This document shows, piece by piece, positions 1 through 12,573 of a DNA stretch of 64,000 nt; position 1 is the first letter of the stretch; the number at the start of each line of letters is the position of its first letter. A model generated the notes under the pieces. It was not told the origin of the DNA. It did not search any database and worked only from the letters and a program-made list of their open reading frames with translations. Position numbers and translations under genes: made by a program. Source of the DNA: Nymphaea colorata (taxonomy: Eukaryota > Streptophyta > Magnoliopsida > Nymphaeales > Nymphaeaceae); assembly GCF_008831285.2 (NCBI RefSeq), contig NC_045142.1, positions 15,999,354 through 16,063,353 on the forward strand, read 5' to 3'.

Positions 1-1
1 T

Positions 2-821
2 CACTCGCACAAAGGTCTTTTTCTATCTCAACGGAAATACACGATGGATTTGCTCAAAACAACAGGAAAGATTGGGTGCAAGCCGATAGAGACACCTATT
101 GAAGTCAGTCAAAAGATTGAAATTACTCTTGATGAACCTGTCATTAACAAAGAAGGCTACCAACGCCTTGTAGGAAAGCTTATTTATTTAACTATTACAA
201 GGCCTGACATAACATATGCAGTCAGTATTGCCAGTCAATGCATGCATGCTCCAACTGAACATCATTGGAAAATCATATCTAAAGAAGGCTCCAGGACAAG
301 GTATATGGTACAAAAGGAATAGTCATCATCAAGTGTGTGGTTATACTGATGCCGACTGGGCTGGTAGTTCAGACAGAAAATCCACCACCAGTTATTGTAT
401 GTTTGTTGGAGGAAACATTGTATCTTGGAAAAGTAAAAAACATAGTGTAGTATCCAGATCCAGTGCCGAGGCAGAATATCGGGCTATGGCTACAGCAGCA
501 AGTGAACTTACATGGATTAAAACTCTTGTGTCAGAAATTGGATTAGAAGTTGATATTCCTATTCCCTTGCATTGTGACAATCAAGCTGCAATTTTTATTG
601 CAGCAAATCCTGTTTTTCATGAAAGGACCAAACACATTGAAATTGATTGTCATTATATTCGTGAAAAAGTGCAGAAAGGAGAACTGTGCACACCATATAC
701 AAAAAGCTCGGATCAACTGGCAGATGTTCTTACTAAAGGTTTAAATCGAGATCAACATTACAAGAATCTCATCAAGTGGGGATGTACAAATATTTACACC
801 CCACTTGAGGGGGAGTGTTGA
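2..821 (+). pseudogene. Ty1-copia pol, 3' end (RT tail and RNase H), frameshifted
   Basis: C-terminal part of a plant copia polyprotein, cut by the left window edge. The first frame reads GLFLSQRKYTMDLLK and then a CKPIETP motif, the usual end of the copia reverse transcriptase, and reaches APTEHHWK near position 270. A small deletion and frameshift at about 270-300 moves the reading frame. The new frame gives an RNase H domain with YTDADWAGS (first catalytic Asp), SRSSAEAEYRAM (catalytic Glu), LHCDNQAAI (Asp) and HIEIDCHYIRE, then QLADVLTKGL and a stop at 819-821, which overlaps the LTR start. The deleted stretch would normally hold the linker before the APGQGIWYKRN segment. The element is therefore dead at this locus. 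Family assignment is firm; sub-lineage is not attempted. Confidence 0.93.
807..815 (+). other. Polypurine tract of the copia element
   Basis: GAGGGGGAG lies directly before the LTR TG dinucleotide. This is the standard copia plus-strand primer site and fixes the start of the LTR. Confidence 0.85.
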
Positions 822-1120
822 AGAATCCAATTTCCTTTCTTGTTCCGACCCGTTGGGCATATTGTCGTTCTCTCCTTGTGCATGTTTTAGATACTATTAT
901 AGTTTCTTTTATTGTATTGTCTTGTGAGAGAGCCTTCCTCATTCGTTAGGCATTTTGGTGGAAGCTCTCATATATCACGTGTATTGCCTTTGGACTAAAA
1001 AAAAAAACAATAAAAAAAATACAGAGGGAGGTGTGGAGCCTCTGTCGTGGATGTAGGTCTGAGCAGACCGAACCACGTTAAATCTTGCTTGTTTCTTGCT
1101 CCTCTTTCTTTCTACACTCA
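816..1120 (+). repeat. 3' LTR of the left-edge Ty1-copia element
   Basis: Starts TGTTGAAGAATCC immediately after the polypurine tract. It contains a CCGAACCACGTTAAATC block at about 1068-1085, a stretch found near the 3' end of many plant copia LTRs (a related version occurs in the second copia element of this window). I place the end at CACTCA (1120), giving a length of about 305 bp. The 3' end is less certain than the start because the 5' LTR is outside the window and cannot be compared. Confidence 0.75.
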
Positions 1121-1142
1121 GTCAATAAGCTAAAGACATCAT

Positions 1143-1840
1143 ATATCATGAATGGGGAAAAGAAGTTGAAGGCTTCCCTACAATATGTTTTCTGAATCAT
1201 CTTCTTCAGCGTGTGAGCAGAGCTCTTAAAAACTAGAACCGCAATAGCTTCGGTAGAATAGAATCTCGAGTGAAGTACTCAATGGATAGATATGAGGAGT
1301 AGAGATGTGTGAGCAAGGAGACCAGTCTGCAGGTGAAAAGGGAGAAGAAACAAAAATGAAGCTCGAAGATGTGCTCAAGCTAGAAGTTATGTGGAAAGAA
1401 AAATCCACAGTGAAATGGTTGAATGAGAGAGACAAGAATACAAAGTTCTTCCAGGGCATTGCGAAGAGCCACAAGAAGCGGAATAGAATCACAGAACTAG
1501 AGGTCGATGCGAGAGAATACAGCTCTATATATTCTGAGTGCCATTAAAGCGGCTAGCATTTACTTGAATGACAACGAATCAACAAGTGAAATCCTCAATC
1601 ACATAAGTGATGGAACGATAGTAATGGATAAAGAAAATGCATGTTTCTTGTGAGAAGTGATGATAGTGGAGGCGAAGAAAGCAATAGATTGTCGGGACAA
1701 AGGTAGTGCTCTTGGACCTGACAGATTCCCAAAAGTTTTCAATAAAAAGTTGTGGGAAGAGATGTTTGGTTTGTAGTTAGCTCTTTCTTTCGCACAGGCA
1801 AGTTAGTAAAGAATATGAATAATACACCCATTAAATGCAC
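1143..1840 (+). pseudogene. L1-type LINE ORF2 fragment (linker and start of RT)
   Basis: Remnant of a plant non-LTR retrotransposon polyprotein, spread over several frames. The clearest run is VKWLNERDKNTKFFQGIAK followed by KRNRITEL (about 1412-1500), which matches the conserved linker between endonuclease and reverse transcriptase in plant L1 elements. After a frame change, AIDCRDKGSALGPDRFPKVF (1680-1740) corresponds to the first RT block (the usual SPGPDGF motif) and SFFRTGKLVKNMNNTPI (about 1785-1835) to the next one. No start codon, endonuclease domain or poly(A) tail is visible, so this is a fragment truncated at both ends. It abuts the copia LTR, so one insertion may have been cut by the other. 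Confidence 0.8.
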
Positions 1841-2950
1841 TTTCAGAATATTTGACACAAAGCTGGCCAATGGACAGGGACTTTGCTTCAATCGGCCCAC
1901 AATTATTACTTATCTCATAGCAACATTAGCCTTATGGCCTTAGGCATCACCCCATGACTCCAATATTGCCCTTTGCTGAGGCCCAAGCAACTGATCCTGA
2001 GTATGGCACCCCCTATGTAGATGCTAGGTGTGCTTTCTTCTGACCCACAAGAATAAAATTATACTTGTCTACCCTAAATTTCTGGTAGTATGGTATGCGG
2101 GCTTGGGTTGCCCTAGCTGATGGTCACTAATCAAGTTGTGGACTAGGCTGTAACATTAATATACAGGACATGCACTCAGGTTCTGATTTGTAACGGTATT
2201 CATGTCCTTTTCAAGTGGAATGCGTCCCTAAAGCAGGCCTGACCAAGCGCGACACTTTTTTTTTCTTTGTGAGGAACTTTTTGGGTTCCTCTCCAACAAT
2301 ACGGAAGAGAAGGAAAGTCAGGCGGAGATATTTTCTGGCATTGTATTGATCATGGCTCATAAAGCCATGGAGAAGGCAAAGTGGCAGAATGACTACCACA
2401 AATCCCCTCACTTAAGTAATTGAAGTGCGAGAGAGAGAGATAGAGAGAGAGAGAAAAAGAGAGAGAGAGAGAAGGACTTCAAGTGGGCTTTGTCATGTGA
2501 GGGAAACACCAAAAGGGAATCTACTCTCGCGTTGTGTGTGAAAGAAAAAAGCAAAGAGAAGAGGAAAAGAGAGGACAAAAAGTGATTGAAACGTGGGAAA
2601 GGCACTTCTTTTTCTAAAGCAGAAGTTCTGCTTTTTGCCTTTCCAATTGTACTCCTCTTCATTCAAGTTGGATTCTTGCGGAAGCTAAACGGAGGACGGC
2701 CTACATTTTATCGTGTTTTGTCAACTACGAATCTATGGAAAGATAAGAAAGAAAAGATTTTCGATTTGAAAACTTTCGATAGTGCTCACTTCAGTGAACG
2801 ACTTGAAAAAATTTTACTGGAACTACAGTTCTCGAAAGTCGCCATAAGATGCCTAACGTACCCCTGATTTTCTCAAAGGTATATACTAAAATACATTTAT
2901 TGGTCACAGCAAATTTGTTCACAAGGGTTCCATGAGCGTGGGCATCCTCA
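1841..2950. other. No gene recognised
   Basis: AT-rich DNA. Open frames here are short and show no family motif. A GA microsatellite is listed separately. The frame at 2586-2867 has no recognisable domain and I do not call it. Confidence 0.5.
2429..2473. repeat. GA/CT microsatellite
   Basis: About 45 bp of nearly pure GA dinucleotides with TA and AAA interruptions. Confidence 0.9.
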
Positions 2951-3187
2951 GAGACTCCCTTTCTGAAACAGTCGCGAAATTTAATGCTCTAACCATTCAT
3001 CCTTCACTACAAGAGCTAAATTTTTGGCTACGAACACTAACTAATAAAATCTTAATTTTTTTAAAGACTCATTATCTGAAACGGTCGCAGAATTTAATGC
3101 TCTAACCATGCATCCTTCACCAGAAGACACGGCACAGCCAAAAATTTCTGGCTAAGGGACGCTATTAATAAAATCATAAATTTTAAA
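2951..3187 (+). repeat. Diverged tandem duplication, period about 113 bp
   Basis: Two adjacent copies share the block that includes AATTTAATGCTCTAACCAT; the start of the shared TCTGAAAC block moves from 2962 to 3075. Copies differ by substitutions and a short insertion in the second copy, so the duplication is not recent. No coding content seen. Confidence 0.8.
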
Positions 3188-3460
3188 AGGGCATTTAAAA
3201 GAGAAAAATTCTTCTAAGGTGCCAATATAAAAAATAAGTATTTTTATGACTTTGTATAGACAATTGTCCACATGTTACCTCCGTACCTCCATCCTTATGC
3301 TACGGAGAAACCTTAAGTAATTCAATTCAAAACAAAGTGAACAGTACGTAAAATATGTGTTGAAAGGGAGGGAATGGTACAATTACTATTCGTTAAGCGT
3401 GTACTCAAAATAAAACCCACCACCAGTCCACATCGATGCGCTGCAGAACACACCACGGCC

Positions 3461-3640
3461 AGGGGCGGAGCAAGGGTCTCTCAGGGGCCATGGCTCTCCC
3501 GAGAGATTTTAAGAAACAAAATTTTACCCGTTGAAATTTTTAAAAAATTTCATCTAGGCCCCTGAAAAAAATTTTCTAAACATAATAGATCCTTGCAAAT
3601 TTTTTTCCTGGCATCCCAAAAGACAAGGCTGGATTAGAAG
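3461..3640. mobile_element. Possible transposon end with AGGGGCGGAG motif
   Basis: AGGGGCGGAG at 3461-3470 is followed by a GGGGCC-rich stretch and short A and T runs. This motif is common at the ends of repeated elements in plant genomes, but I see no matching inverted terminus or target duplication here, so this is only a candidate remnant. Confidence 0.25.
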
Positions 3641-6600
3641 CTGCAGCACCAACTCTCATCGGTGAGTGATCGAGCCATAAAAAGGTTCAGACGTTGGGGG
3701 GAGGGGCTGGCCACCTGGCTGCTTCTCATGAGTCTAAATCACGTGAGAGTTTAGCTATTGCTCATGTTGAGTGTAGAAAATTTAAGAAGTTTTTTATCGT
3801 AGAAATACAATTGTTACTTATGTACTTTACTTTTCCTAAAGAAAATTAGATTACAAATATTTAAATTTAGGCAGCTTTGCAATTTGATGTAAATATGTAG
3901 CATCATGTTAGTTACCTTCGGATACTAGAGGAATGGACTCGAAAGAATTTGTATTTTCCCAATATATTTAGTCTATATATATTCATTGCAAATATCTTTA
4001 AAGTAAAATAACTAAACGCATGACCATAAATGGGTAGACGTTTCTTTTAACTAGTTTTTTGTCCATTTCACCATTTTATGCTCGTGCTTTTAGTTGCACG
4101 AACCACACTAATCTTTCAGTACTGAAAATTTTAATTGGGGTCAACTGTCTCGTACCTAATTATCTTGGAAAAATGTTTGTTCTTAATCTAGCTTTTTTTT
4201 TATTATGCATTAAAAAAGTAAAATTACTAAAAACTTGAATAGGGTTGTAGTTTTTATGCCATGAAACGCTTACTTTTTTCTTCTCTTACACCAGTATAGA
4301 AGAGAGTTAGAAAATGATCATGTCGTTTTTCACTTTCAATTAATGAAGAATATGTCTTCAAATCCATGACATACAGAATTTACAAAGAAGGCTTATTTAC
4401 TTTAAAATATTTCCATGGACGGCTATCTTTTTTAGTGATAATAGCTGTTTCGTAGCCTGACCCTGCCAAGTAATAGGTTGGGCCGGTCAGGCCCGGAACG
4501 GCAGGATGCAGCATTTGCAGCCCGGGCCTGCTCCATTAGGGGCCAGAACCTAAATGCCCATTGGTTATCCGGCTGGGTGCTTAATCTTAGTAATCATGAT
4601 CATTGTCTATGTAACTCACTTTTCATTAACTGTAGTTAAACTTAACTACTTAAGTAGTGGGTGCTAGTTTAGACAATTAACTCACTCTCTATAATTGTTG
4701 AGCTCCTCTGGTTGACGAAAAGAATAAAGCAATAGATTCGAAATTGAACGGTTGTTCAGGCATTGCCACGTTCCCAAGCTCGCCAATTTAGAAAGGATAT
4801 CATTGGCCTCTCACTTTTATTGACATGCACCTCATGAGTACACAAATTCCTCTTCTTTGGCTTTCTTTCTGAGAGGGAAAAGAAAAACGATCCTCTTGGG
4901 CATGAAAGTGCCGCGTTGAGGTGAAGGCAATATCATCCATCTTATGCATGCATGCCTTTTAATAGGTCAAAATGCATGTCAATTTCGACCAATTCCTTGT
5001 CACTTTCCGATCTTACAGGAAAATAATACCCAAGAATAAGATTCTTGATCCTTTGTAGTTTCCTTTTGCATGGGTAATTGGTCAGACTGCCTTTCTGTTA
5101 GGTCCCAAAAGGAAGAATATTGTTTTAAGGTGTTGAGATGTGCTATGGAATTCTTTATTTTTCATATGATCCATTAAACGGGGCATATTTTTTGAAAGTT
5201 CCACAAATACCCTTGTGTGCATCTTCAACCCCTACCACCTTTAGCTTCAACCCCGACAGCGAGCGGTAAACATCACCTCCTTCTCTAACTTTTTATTACA
5301 TCACTTTGATCACATCGCAGATTCGCAGTTGCCTAGCTATCGCCACTATGTTCACAGTGATGTCCAGAAACCACCATTTGCACTTTATGGCGGCCTATCA
5401 CCACCATCACAGTGACGTATGTCCACAAAATTAAGCCTCTGCAAGCAGACAGGTTTAGGTGAATGTTCAGTCAAATTTTTTTGCCTAGTTAATTTCAGAC
5501 CAGGCCCCAATGTTGGTTTTTGATCTCACAATCTACCATATATCGAAAGCACACGTTCTTTCTAAAAGAGTGGGTAGGAGTCTAGGAGATGGCTGTTTTC
5601 TGTTTCATGGGAATAAAATATTTGTAAGTCGAACTGTTTTCCTTGTTTCTCGAACCTTTTGCCTCACTGAAAGGGGCCAAATGGATACATATCAGCAACA
5701 AATTTCGCCGCTATAGACCTACAACGGTGATGCTCTCTGTGCCATGTTATGACTATAGCGGCTAAGATTATTCGTTATCGCTTCGGTGATTACCAGTCCC
5801 ATTCATCACTGCTAGTGTCGCCCATTTACCGGTTATCTTGTGACCGGAATTGATCTATTTCGATTGCAACATTTTTCACCATTGTGGTTTACAATCTAAT
5901 TTCATATGTTTTCATATGTTCCTTTTGTTGTGAAGGTATGATGCCACTTGTAAATTGAATGTCGTTATGAATTACATTTCATAATGAATCGCAGTCCAGT
6001 TTATTGCTGAACATAATATGTTGCGCATTTCATTTAAAATGTCTACATTGATGTTCTTTTCATATCAAGCACATAGAAATTAATTAACTAAATTGTATGC
6101 ATCATACTGTTAGACTATACGAAAGCCAAGATGAAAGTAAAATAAACGTTCTGTCAGATGGAACACCCAAATTATTTCATGTCAAGTACTACCACAAACA
6201 ACCTGAAGTTTAAAGATTAAACAGACTACAAGGACAATATGCAAAACAATTAATCCATGTAAACATGCAACCAGGAGAAAGAAGGTCAGTTACTTAATAA
6301 AAGGCCTCCAACGGCATGATAATTAAGATCGGACCATATGTAAGTAGCTCTACAAAAATAACAAAAATCATCTATTAAAAATTTGACTGCAATATATAGA
6401 CTACTACTTCAGAAAACTACGAAAATGATCTACCAAAGTTACTTCAAGGAACATAGTAGGAAAAATGCAAAAAATTAAATTGCAAGTGGCTTCAGTAATA
6501 TGTAACTCAATCTTGAAGAGAACACTATTGCAGGATAAGTTACAAAAATAAGAACTTTTCATTGGAACAAATAGCACTACTTACCTTCACAACAAAAGGA

Positions 6601-7460
6601 ACGATAGCAATTTAACACTGTAGCAGATTTATCGTTATGAAACTTATCACCTCCCCCGACTTCTCTCCACAAACTTTTGACTTGCGAATTTAAAGGCAAT
6701 CAAAATTGGAAGCAATAATTGGCAACAAAAAGAACATGATTGCTTCTAAATTGACCAAGTTCAGTTAATGAATCAAGTATAATGTAAATTGACACAGTAC
6801 ACTAGCTAAAATCAATCCAACAAACTTGAACATTGCACTCCAAACAAGCACTACTCATAAAATTGGGATAGAAGGCAAACAGGAGAAAATGAATAAAATA
6901 TATATATTAAGTGTATGCTTTGAACAACATAGCAACAACGGAAGACCCCAAATGAATAGTAAACTGCAGCAAAAGCTGCCCAAGGGCAGTATATTTTGAC
7001 TATGATATTCCAAGCTGCAAAATAAAAGGTGAGACAAGATGAACTTTTTTGCACACCATAATGAAGAACTTCCACGTGTGCATTAAGTCGATGGCTGTAG
7101 ACTTTCTAGCATTGAATTTGTTCCTCCAGGAAAATGTATAATACATATTATTGAAGCAGATCAAAACAGCAACTTTACAACGGTCATGACGTAGAGATAA
7201 CACGAGCCTTGCAAAATTTTGATGGCCATTTGAGGGAATACATAGAAAGATCTGTTGAAACTAGCAACTAAACAGGACTTTTGTACCAATATGTATAACA
7301 CAAAAAAAAAACACCCTGACAAATGTAGAATCCTCATAATAAAAAGCAAGGTTTGAAGAAAAGAGAGAGGAGGGAGAAAAGGTTTTTGATGGAGAACACA
7401 AGATCGATAATGTTACAAACCAGAAGTAACAACGCAGAACTACAGAAGGCATTTATAGCT
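3641..7460. other. AT-rich DNA, no gene recognised
   Basis: No frame longer than about 75 codons with family motifs, and no convincing splice-bounded exon. A GGCCC-rich patch at 4454-4570 is listed separately. Confidence 0.4.
4454..4570. mobile_element. GGCCC-rich patch, possible hAT-like remnant
   Basis: A short GC-rich island (GGGCCGGTCAGGCCCGG, GCCCGGGCCTG) in AT-rich surroundings. It resembles the subterminal GGCCC repeats of the three better hAT-like patches near the right end of the window. No terminal inverted repeat or 8 bp duplication was found. Confidence 0.3.
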
Positions 7461-7553
7461 AGAGAGAGAGAGACAGACAGACAGACAGAGCCTGGAAGGC
7501 TTGGAGTCAAGGGTTTGAAAAAGAGAGAGAGCGAGAGAGAAAGAGAGAGAGAC
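7461..7553. repeat. Compound GA / GACA microsatellite
   Basis: Two GA blocks (7461-7473 and 7521-7553) and a (GACA)4-like block at about 7471-7490, separated by roughly 30 bp of unique sequence. Confidence 0.85.
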
Positions 7554-8661
7554 TTGCTTTCTTGGGATCCACGCCCCAAACCTCCATACCAGAACCCTTC
7601 TCTCCCCCCTTTTTCACATGTTGCCTCAAATGGGCGAGCTCTAGAAGAGCCTGACCCTCATCACCCGTTTTACTCCCAGTTTAACTAGCATTTAAATTAA
7701 ATGGTTAGTACCAGATTCTTTTTGGGGGAATTTTTGTTGTACCTGCCATTTACTCTATTGGGTTAATTTTGTGGAACTTTTCTTTCAGTCATTGAGAAGT
7801 TAACATGTAAAAAAATTTCTTCCAGCATTAATGTTTCACCTAAACAAATGGAACATCAATGGTAATAAAATTCCATAATGGCTCCACAATTCCCAGCACT
7901 ACAGTTTTGTGTCTGTTTGCAGTTGGAACTTTCGACCGAATTTGAACTCAAGTTTCGTGGATTCAACAGTCCCATAGTGGTGAAGGTGACATGAGAAGAA
8001 GAAGAGTGAGGGTTTCATACCAAGAGAGGGAGACAGGGAGTCTAGCTTTTGGTAAACAGTTTGGAGGCTGCATCCACCAAGTAAACCTCTATCTCTTGAT
8101 TTTGGCTCATAGTGACCTGCTGTATTGAGATTAGGTCATTACAACACTATAAACGACATCTATCGACATCTGATAAGTACTGTGAGAAATCATTCATAGC
8201 TTTTGCCCATCGTTGGACTTGCTTATTTTGGGAAAATCATAGCGAGCATATGGGTGAGCTAGCTGAAACACTACCTTTCACCGGCTTGTTTCAAGTGGCG
8301 AAGAATGTTCATCCCCTATATATATATATATATATATATGAGAAAAAAAAGTTCAAATTTAAATTTCATTATTGATACATAAAATTTATATGTTGCAAAA
8401 TGAATCATAACAAAAAGTCTATGTCATTAAAAATAATTACAATTACATTAAATCAGTGTCTCCAAGCAATGCAATTAGAATCACCCTAGATGGTATCATT
8501 ATTGCTATGCATAAAAACAATGCCTGCTCAATTAAATTCGGTTCAGCAGCAATGTTCTTTAATCCAAGCTGCAGATTATCCCATACTGGGCCGCTGTGCA
8601 GAGAAATTTGTCACAACGATAGCAAATTATCCATCGTCATCTTCAACAGAATGAAATCGTC
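7554..8661. other. No gene recognised; AT microsatellite inside
   Basis: AT-rich. A perfect AT run lies at 8317-8339. The + strand frame at 8456-8746 has a faint resemblance to armadillo repeats that I judge too weak to call. Confidence 0.4.
8317..8339. repeat. (TA)n microsatellite
   Basis: About 11 TA units in a row. Confidence 0.95.
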
Positions 8662-8878
8662 TCAGTTGTCAACTAAGCTTGCACATGTTCTGGTAGGTTG
8701 TCCGATGGATGTGATGGAAACTAGAATGCACAATGAACAAAGTTGATTGCAAGAAAGCTCATCAATATGATGAGATGACAAACTACACAAGATCACCACA
8801 TCAGCTTTTTTCAATATATTGCCATCTTTTAAGGACTTGTTTGCTTGCTGAACATCCAATTTGAGCCATTCGAATTTC
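8662..8878 (-). pseudogene. Exon-like open frame of unknown family
   Basis: On the - strand, a T-rich stretch ending GCATAG (a plausible 3' splice site, 8879-8884) precedes an open frame beginning KFEWLKLDVQQANKSLKDG and continuing to about 8662. The composition (charged, Leu-rich, not low complexity) looks like protein-coding sequence, but I cannot name a family, and no partner exon was found within 1 kb. It could be a gene fragment carried by a transposon or chance. Confidence 0.22.
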
Positions 8879-8884
8879 CTATGC

Positions 8885-11800
8885 AAAAAATGTTATTTTG
8901 TGAATCCTTTGATATGCTCCTGAGGCAAGGTTTCAGCTGAGAATGTCAGGTTAATGGATCAATAAGAAGAGCTTTGTTGCTTAAGATACAATCCAACCAA
9001 AATCATAAACTCGATTAAGCAAAGAAAAGTGCATGCCATTCACTTGTACTGACAAGTTGGAAATTGCACAAAGAAGATTAGATGAAGAGAGAAATCAAAC
9101 CTTGAATGCCCCTGCCGTGAGAAGTGGAACACATCCTAGTGGTCATCTCCTTCCTCTTAGGCTGATCCCTTCCAAATTGTCATTTGTCAATCCATGAGAT
9201 TTATTCACTTCTGTTGTTGCTCATTGCGGAGGACATTTTTCTCTCAACTATGATGACATTGATAATTGCACACACATACACAAATACACTTTTTAGTGCT
9301 TGTTAGTTTACAAAAATGTGTATAACAAAAATGTAGGGATGAAGTGGTCAACATACCTAAATGTCTCTTTTAGTCTTATTATGAATTGCAAAGATATTAT
9401 TATTGTTTATTGTGTATGTGGATATTAGATAGATAGATGGACAAATAGATGGAGAGATTTCACATGCTTGTAATTAGAATTGAAAACAGATTAGTAATAC
9501 CAAAAGCAGGTACCTGACTATGTGATTTAAAGATCAAAAAGGATAGACCAAGCACATCAACAACACAAGTCCCTACAATTTCTCACCTGCAAGTTTCCAT
9601 TGCCGACAGCCCGAATTTTTGAATTTTTTTAATAGCCTTTGTCATGTGTACAGTCACAAATATGTTTCCCCTCAGGAATGCACTTATCAAAAGTTGCTGT
9701 CCATGTTAGATATAGTCGAGAAAAGCGGGTCCCATTTGATTGAGATATGAATCATGATCCAAATCAATAAGATGCGGGTATTACTGCAAAGCAAATCTTT
9801 TATTTAGTAGAAATACAATGCTGACATGGTTAGAGATTTCATGGTACATGCTTTCAAAGCATAAAGCTTGCACCTTAACTGGAGGCATGCAGATGCTAAA
9901 AGTTGTAAAAATGCTTAAAATGTAATAAGTTTTATATTTTGTAATTTCTCCATCCAAATCTAGCCAGCATAAATGGAGAATGCTCGAAACATTTCTTTTA
10001 ACTACCTCATTTTTTTTCCCTTTTGATTAGAATATTTTTCTAATTGTAATTCAGCAAATAGTTAGCTATGTAGATGTTCTGCAAAGTTACAGTGCTGAGA
10101 CTTAATCTTCCTACTTGCTTGTGGTGCTTGAAAATGATCAGTTTGTTTTCCTATTTTAGAATTCTTCTGGTAAGTGTTTATGCCTAACAAAATATAGTTT
10201 ATTCACATGTTCTTATTAAGTAAGAGTTATATACATCTGTTAGAGATGGATGAAGTGCTTATTTTGAAGATGAAATAAATTCAACTCCTCTTTCCTAACT
10301 AGCTAGTTCCAGCTGACATGATAAGCTTAAGGTCAAAACTTTACTACTATTATCATGAAATATTATTCTCACCAACAATGCCTTTTTCCTTTTGAATTTT
10401 TAGACTGCAAGAAATTTATAGGTATCTAAAGTCCATAGGCTTCTGTGCTACTTGATTTGATTTTTCACAGAACACGTGTTATGTTCTTTGTTTGTTTCTA
10501 GTACACGGTAGTGCAAGATTCATTCATGTCTACCATTTTTCCAATTCACTATGAGCATCATCATACCTGGTCAAAGGAGAAAGAAGAAATATTCAGATAT
10601 GAATTGGTCAACACTTTCTTTCATGGAACCTCTTGGACATAATAATTATTTCTCTTGGACATAATAATTATTTCTCAAACATTGAATTGAAAAAGAAAAA
10701 AAGAAAACCGTACTTGGGCATTTCTTCTAATGGAAGGATGTTTCATGGCATGCTGACTCTAACAATTAAGAAAAATTTAAACTGCTAGGGCTAGTAGAAA
10801 GCTTGGAGGCTTGCTGCCCTCTTGAATATTGAAGATTTAGACTTTTTATATATAACTTTTCAATTCTAAGAGCCAAATAGTTCCTACTTGAAATGTAGAC
10901 TTGAACCTTTGCAGCTTCCACATGGCATGCATTATTTCCCCGCAACAAAAGCACACCAACCAAACATTAAAACACCATATGGTTAAGAATACCTTTTTTA
11001 TGATCAAGTAGCGAGGAATTTTCTTGCAAGACTTTGGATTTGTTACCTGGCCATGAAGAAGAGCAATAGTGGCCATATACCAAGATATGTAGGTGGTCAT
11101 GACTAGTCCAATGAAGGACTAGATTATGTAGTTGTAGCAGATGTTACTGTAATGTTCAGCCCAAGAAAGTAAACAGTAGACAAACTTGCAAATTAGGGAT
11201 TGTAACATGACTAAGACACTTGCACCTGAGAGAGCACAAGATGACACAAAAAGTTAATTTTTGGAGTAAAGGAATCATTGTAGTCAATCTTTAATTATGT
11301 TTTTGCACTTTGAACATTAAAGACTTGACTAAATCAGCTTGGATACATACCTAAAAGGAGCTTTTGCAACAGCAAAACTATCATAAAATTCATGTGTAGC
11401 ATAATAGAATCAATATGAAGAACATTGATCATTCAGCAAGTAGCATCAAATTACTCATAACATGCACATTGACCAAAGCAAGCATGATTTACCTTCACCA
11501 TTTGGTGTAGTTAGAAGAATCAACAACTGCATTTGCATAAAGTTCCATTTTTAGTGTATCACTTTTTAATTTGTCTCTCATAATGGAGCTCAAAATAGTT
11601 CAAAGAACATACATATTTCAAAAAACATAAAGGTGGACCAAGAAATGTTTTTTGTTTTCATAAGGTTTGTCTAAAAAACTTGTAGTTATTTTAAAGCAAT
11701 ATTTCCATTGGCATGGCTTTCCATGACCAATGGAAGAAATACATATGGACAAACACTTTTTGTAGAAGCCAAAAGTTTAAATGAATGCAGCGATTGAGTT

Positions 11801-12118
11801 CAATTAATCATCCAACAAACAAAACATTTTTGTAGTATGAACCAAAAAAATGTGTATGGTCACACCTTTCAACACACACTTGCAAAATCAACAAAATATA
11901 TCTATCATATACAAATGTGCACATACCCTAGAACTCCAATATTCTGGCTTCATTTCAAAATCATCTAACGACCATCCAATTCGTATGACAACATAAAATA
12001 AAATCACTTGATTTAAAATAAAAAATATATATTTTATGTTAAACTATGGATATATGATACAAGTTAAAATGTCATTCACAAAATTATACTTGAGATACAT
12101 GAAAATTTCCAAAAGTAC
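8885..12118. other. AT-rich DNA, no gene recognised
   Basis: No transposon protein motifs were found in either strand. A 22 bp tandem duplication is listed separately. The remainder is A/T-rich with many short poly-A and poly-T runs. Confidence 0.4.
10631..10674. repeat. Perfect 22 bp tandem duplication
   Basis: TCTTGGACATAATAATTATT followed by TC occurs twice back to back (10631-10652 and 10653-10674), with no differences. Confidence 0.95.
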
Positions 12119-12573
12119 ATCTCATCATTGTCAAAATTTTTTTGGACGCTTGCTTGTAATTGTTGATTTTCTATTGCTAGTTGTTCATTGTCTGTTTGAA
12201 GCTTTTCTATTTTCTTCTATAAGTTCATAATCTTCTTTTCTACTGTCATATAGAAGTTTGAAGGAATGGGAACAATCCATAGGTGCACACATAACCAAGT
12301 TGTTCTTCTCCAATAACTTGCCCAAAAACATCAACCTCAAACAGGTCATTTGCTCTTTCATGTAAATTAGCAAGGTTTCTCAATACATTCAGCTTGAAAA
12401 AGGAGTTTTCTTATGCAAAGGATTCATTAGACCTAAGCATAAAGAGTTAGAAAATATTGTTACACTTACAACTATTTCAGTAGATGTTTGATCAACAATG
12501 GACCACCTTTCATGCATGTCATCATAAAGACGTCAATCCTCCTTGGCGCTGATCTATCTTCTTTCTCTACCAT
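12119..12573 (-). pseudogene. Plant transposase (Ptta/En/Spm, Transposase_24-like), two exons, decayed
   Basis: Remnant of the accessory protein family of plant CACTA transposons. Reading the - strand, a 3' splice site TTATATGTTAG leads into an exon (12573-12470) with RIDVFMMTCMKGG and, after a frameshift, SIVDQTSTEIV. This corresponds to the family's conserved block ending in a DxFxxTHxRKDGTPVDE-like motif. A GTAAGT donor follows. The next exon (from 12392) reads LNVLRNLANLHERANDLFEV then DVFGQVIGEEQLGYVCTYG, matching the block before the family's GRVRGYG-type motif. It then shifts frame into a coiled coil, IEKLQTDNEQLAIENQQLQA (about 12190-12130). At least three frame breaks mean it is inactive. 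CACTA terminal repeats were not found. Confidence 0.65.

Noticed and set aside
2586-2867. 93-codon open frame on the + strand.
   Set aside because: No family motif; the other strand is equally open because of the GA-rich composition.
7353-7688. 111-codon open frame rich in Arg and Glu.
   Set aside because: Produced by the GA/GACA microsatellites; low-complexity translation.
8456-8746. Open frame with faint armadillo-repeat flavour (AIRITLDGIIIAMHKN, NDSKLSIV).
   Set aside because: Only two short phrases match loosely, spacing is wrong for a 42-residue armadillo repeat and there is no second repeat.
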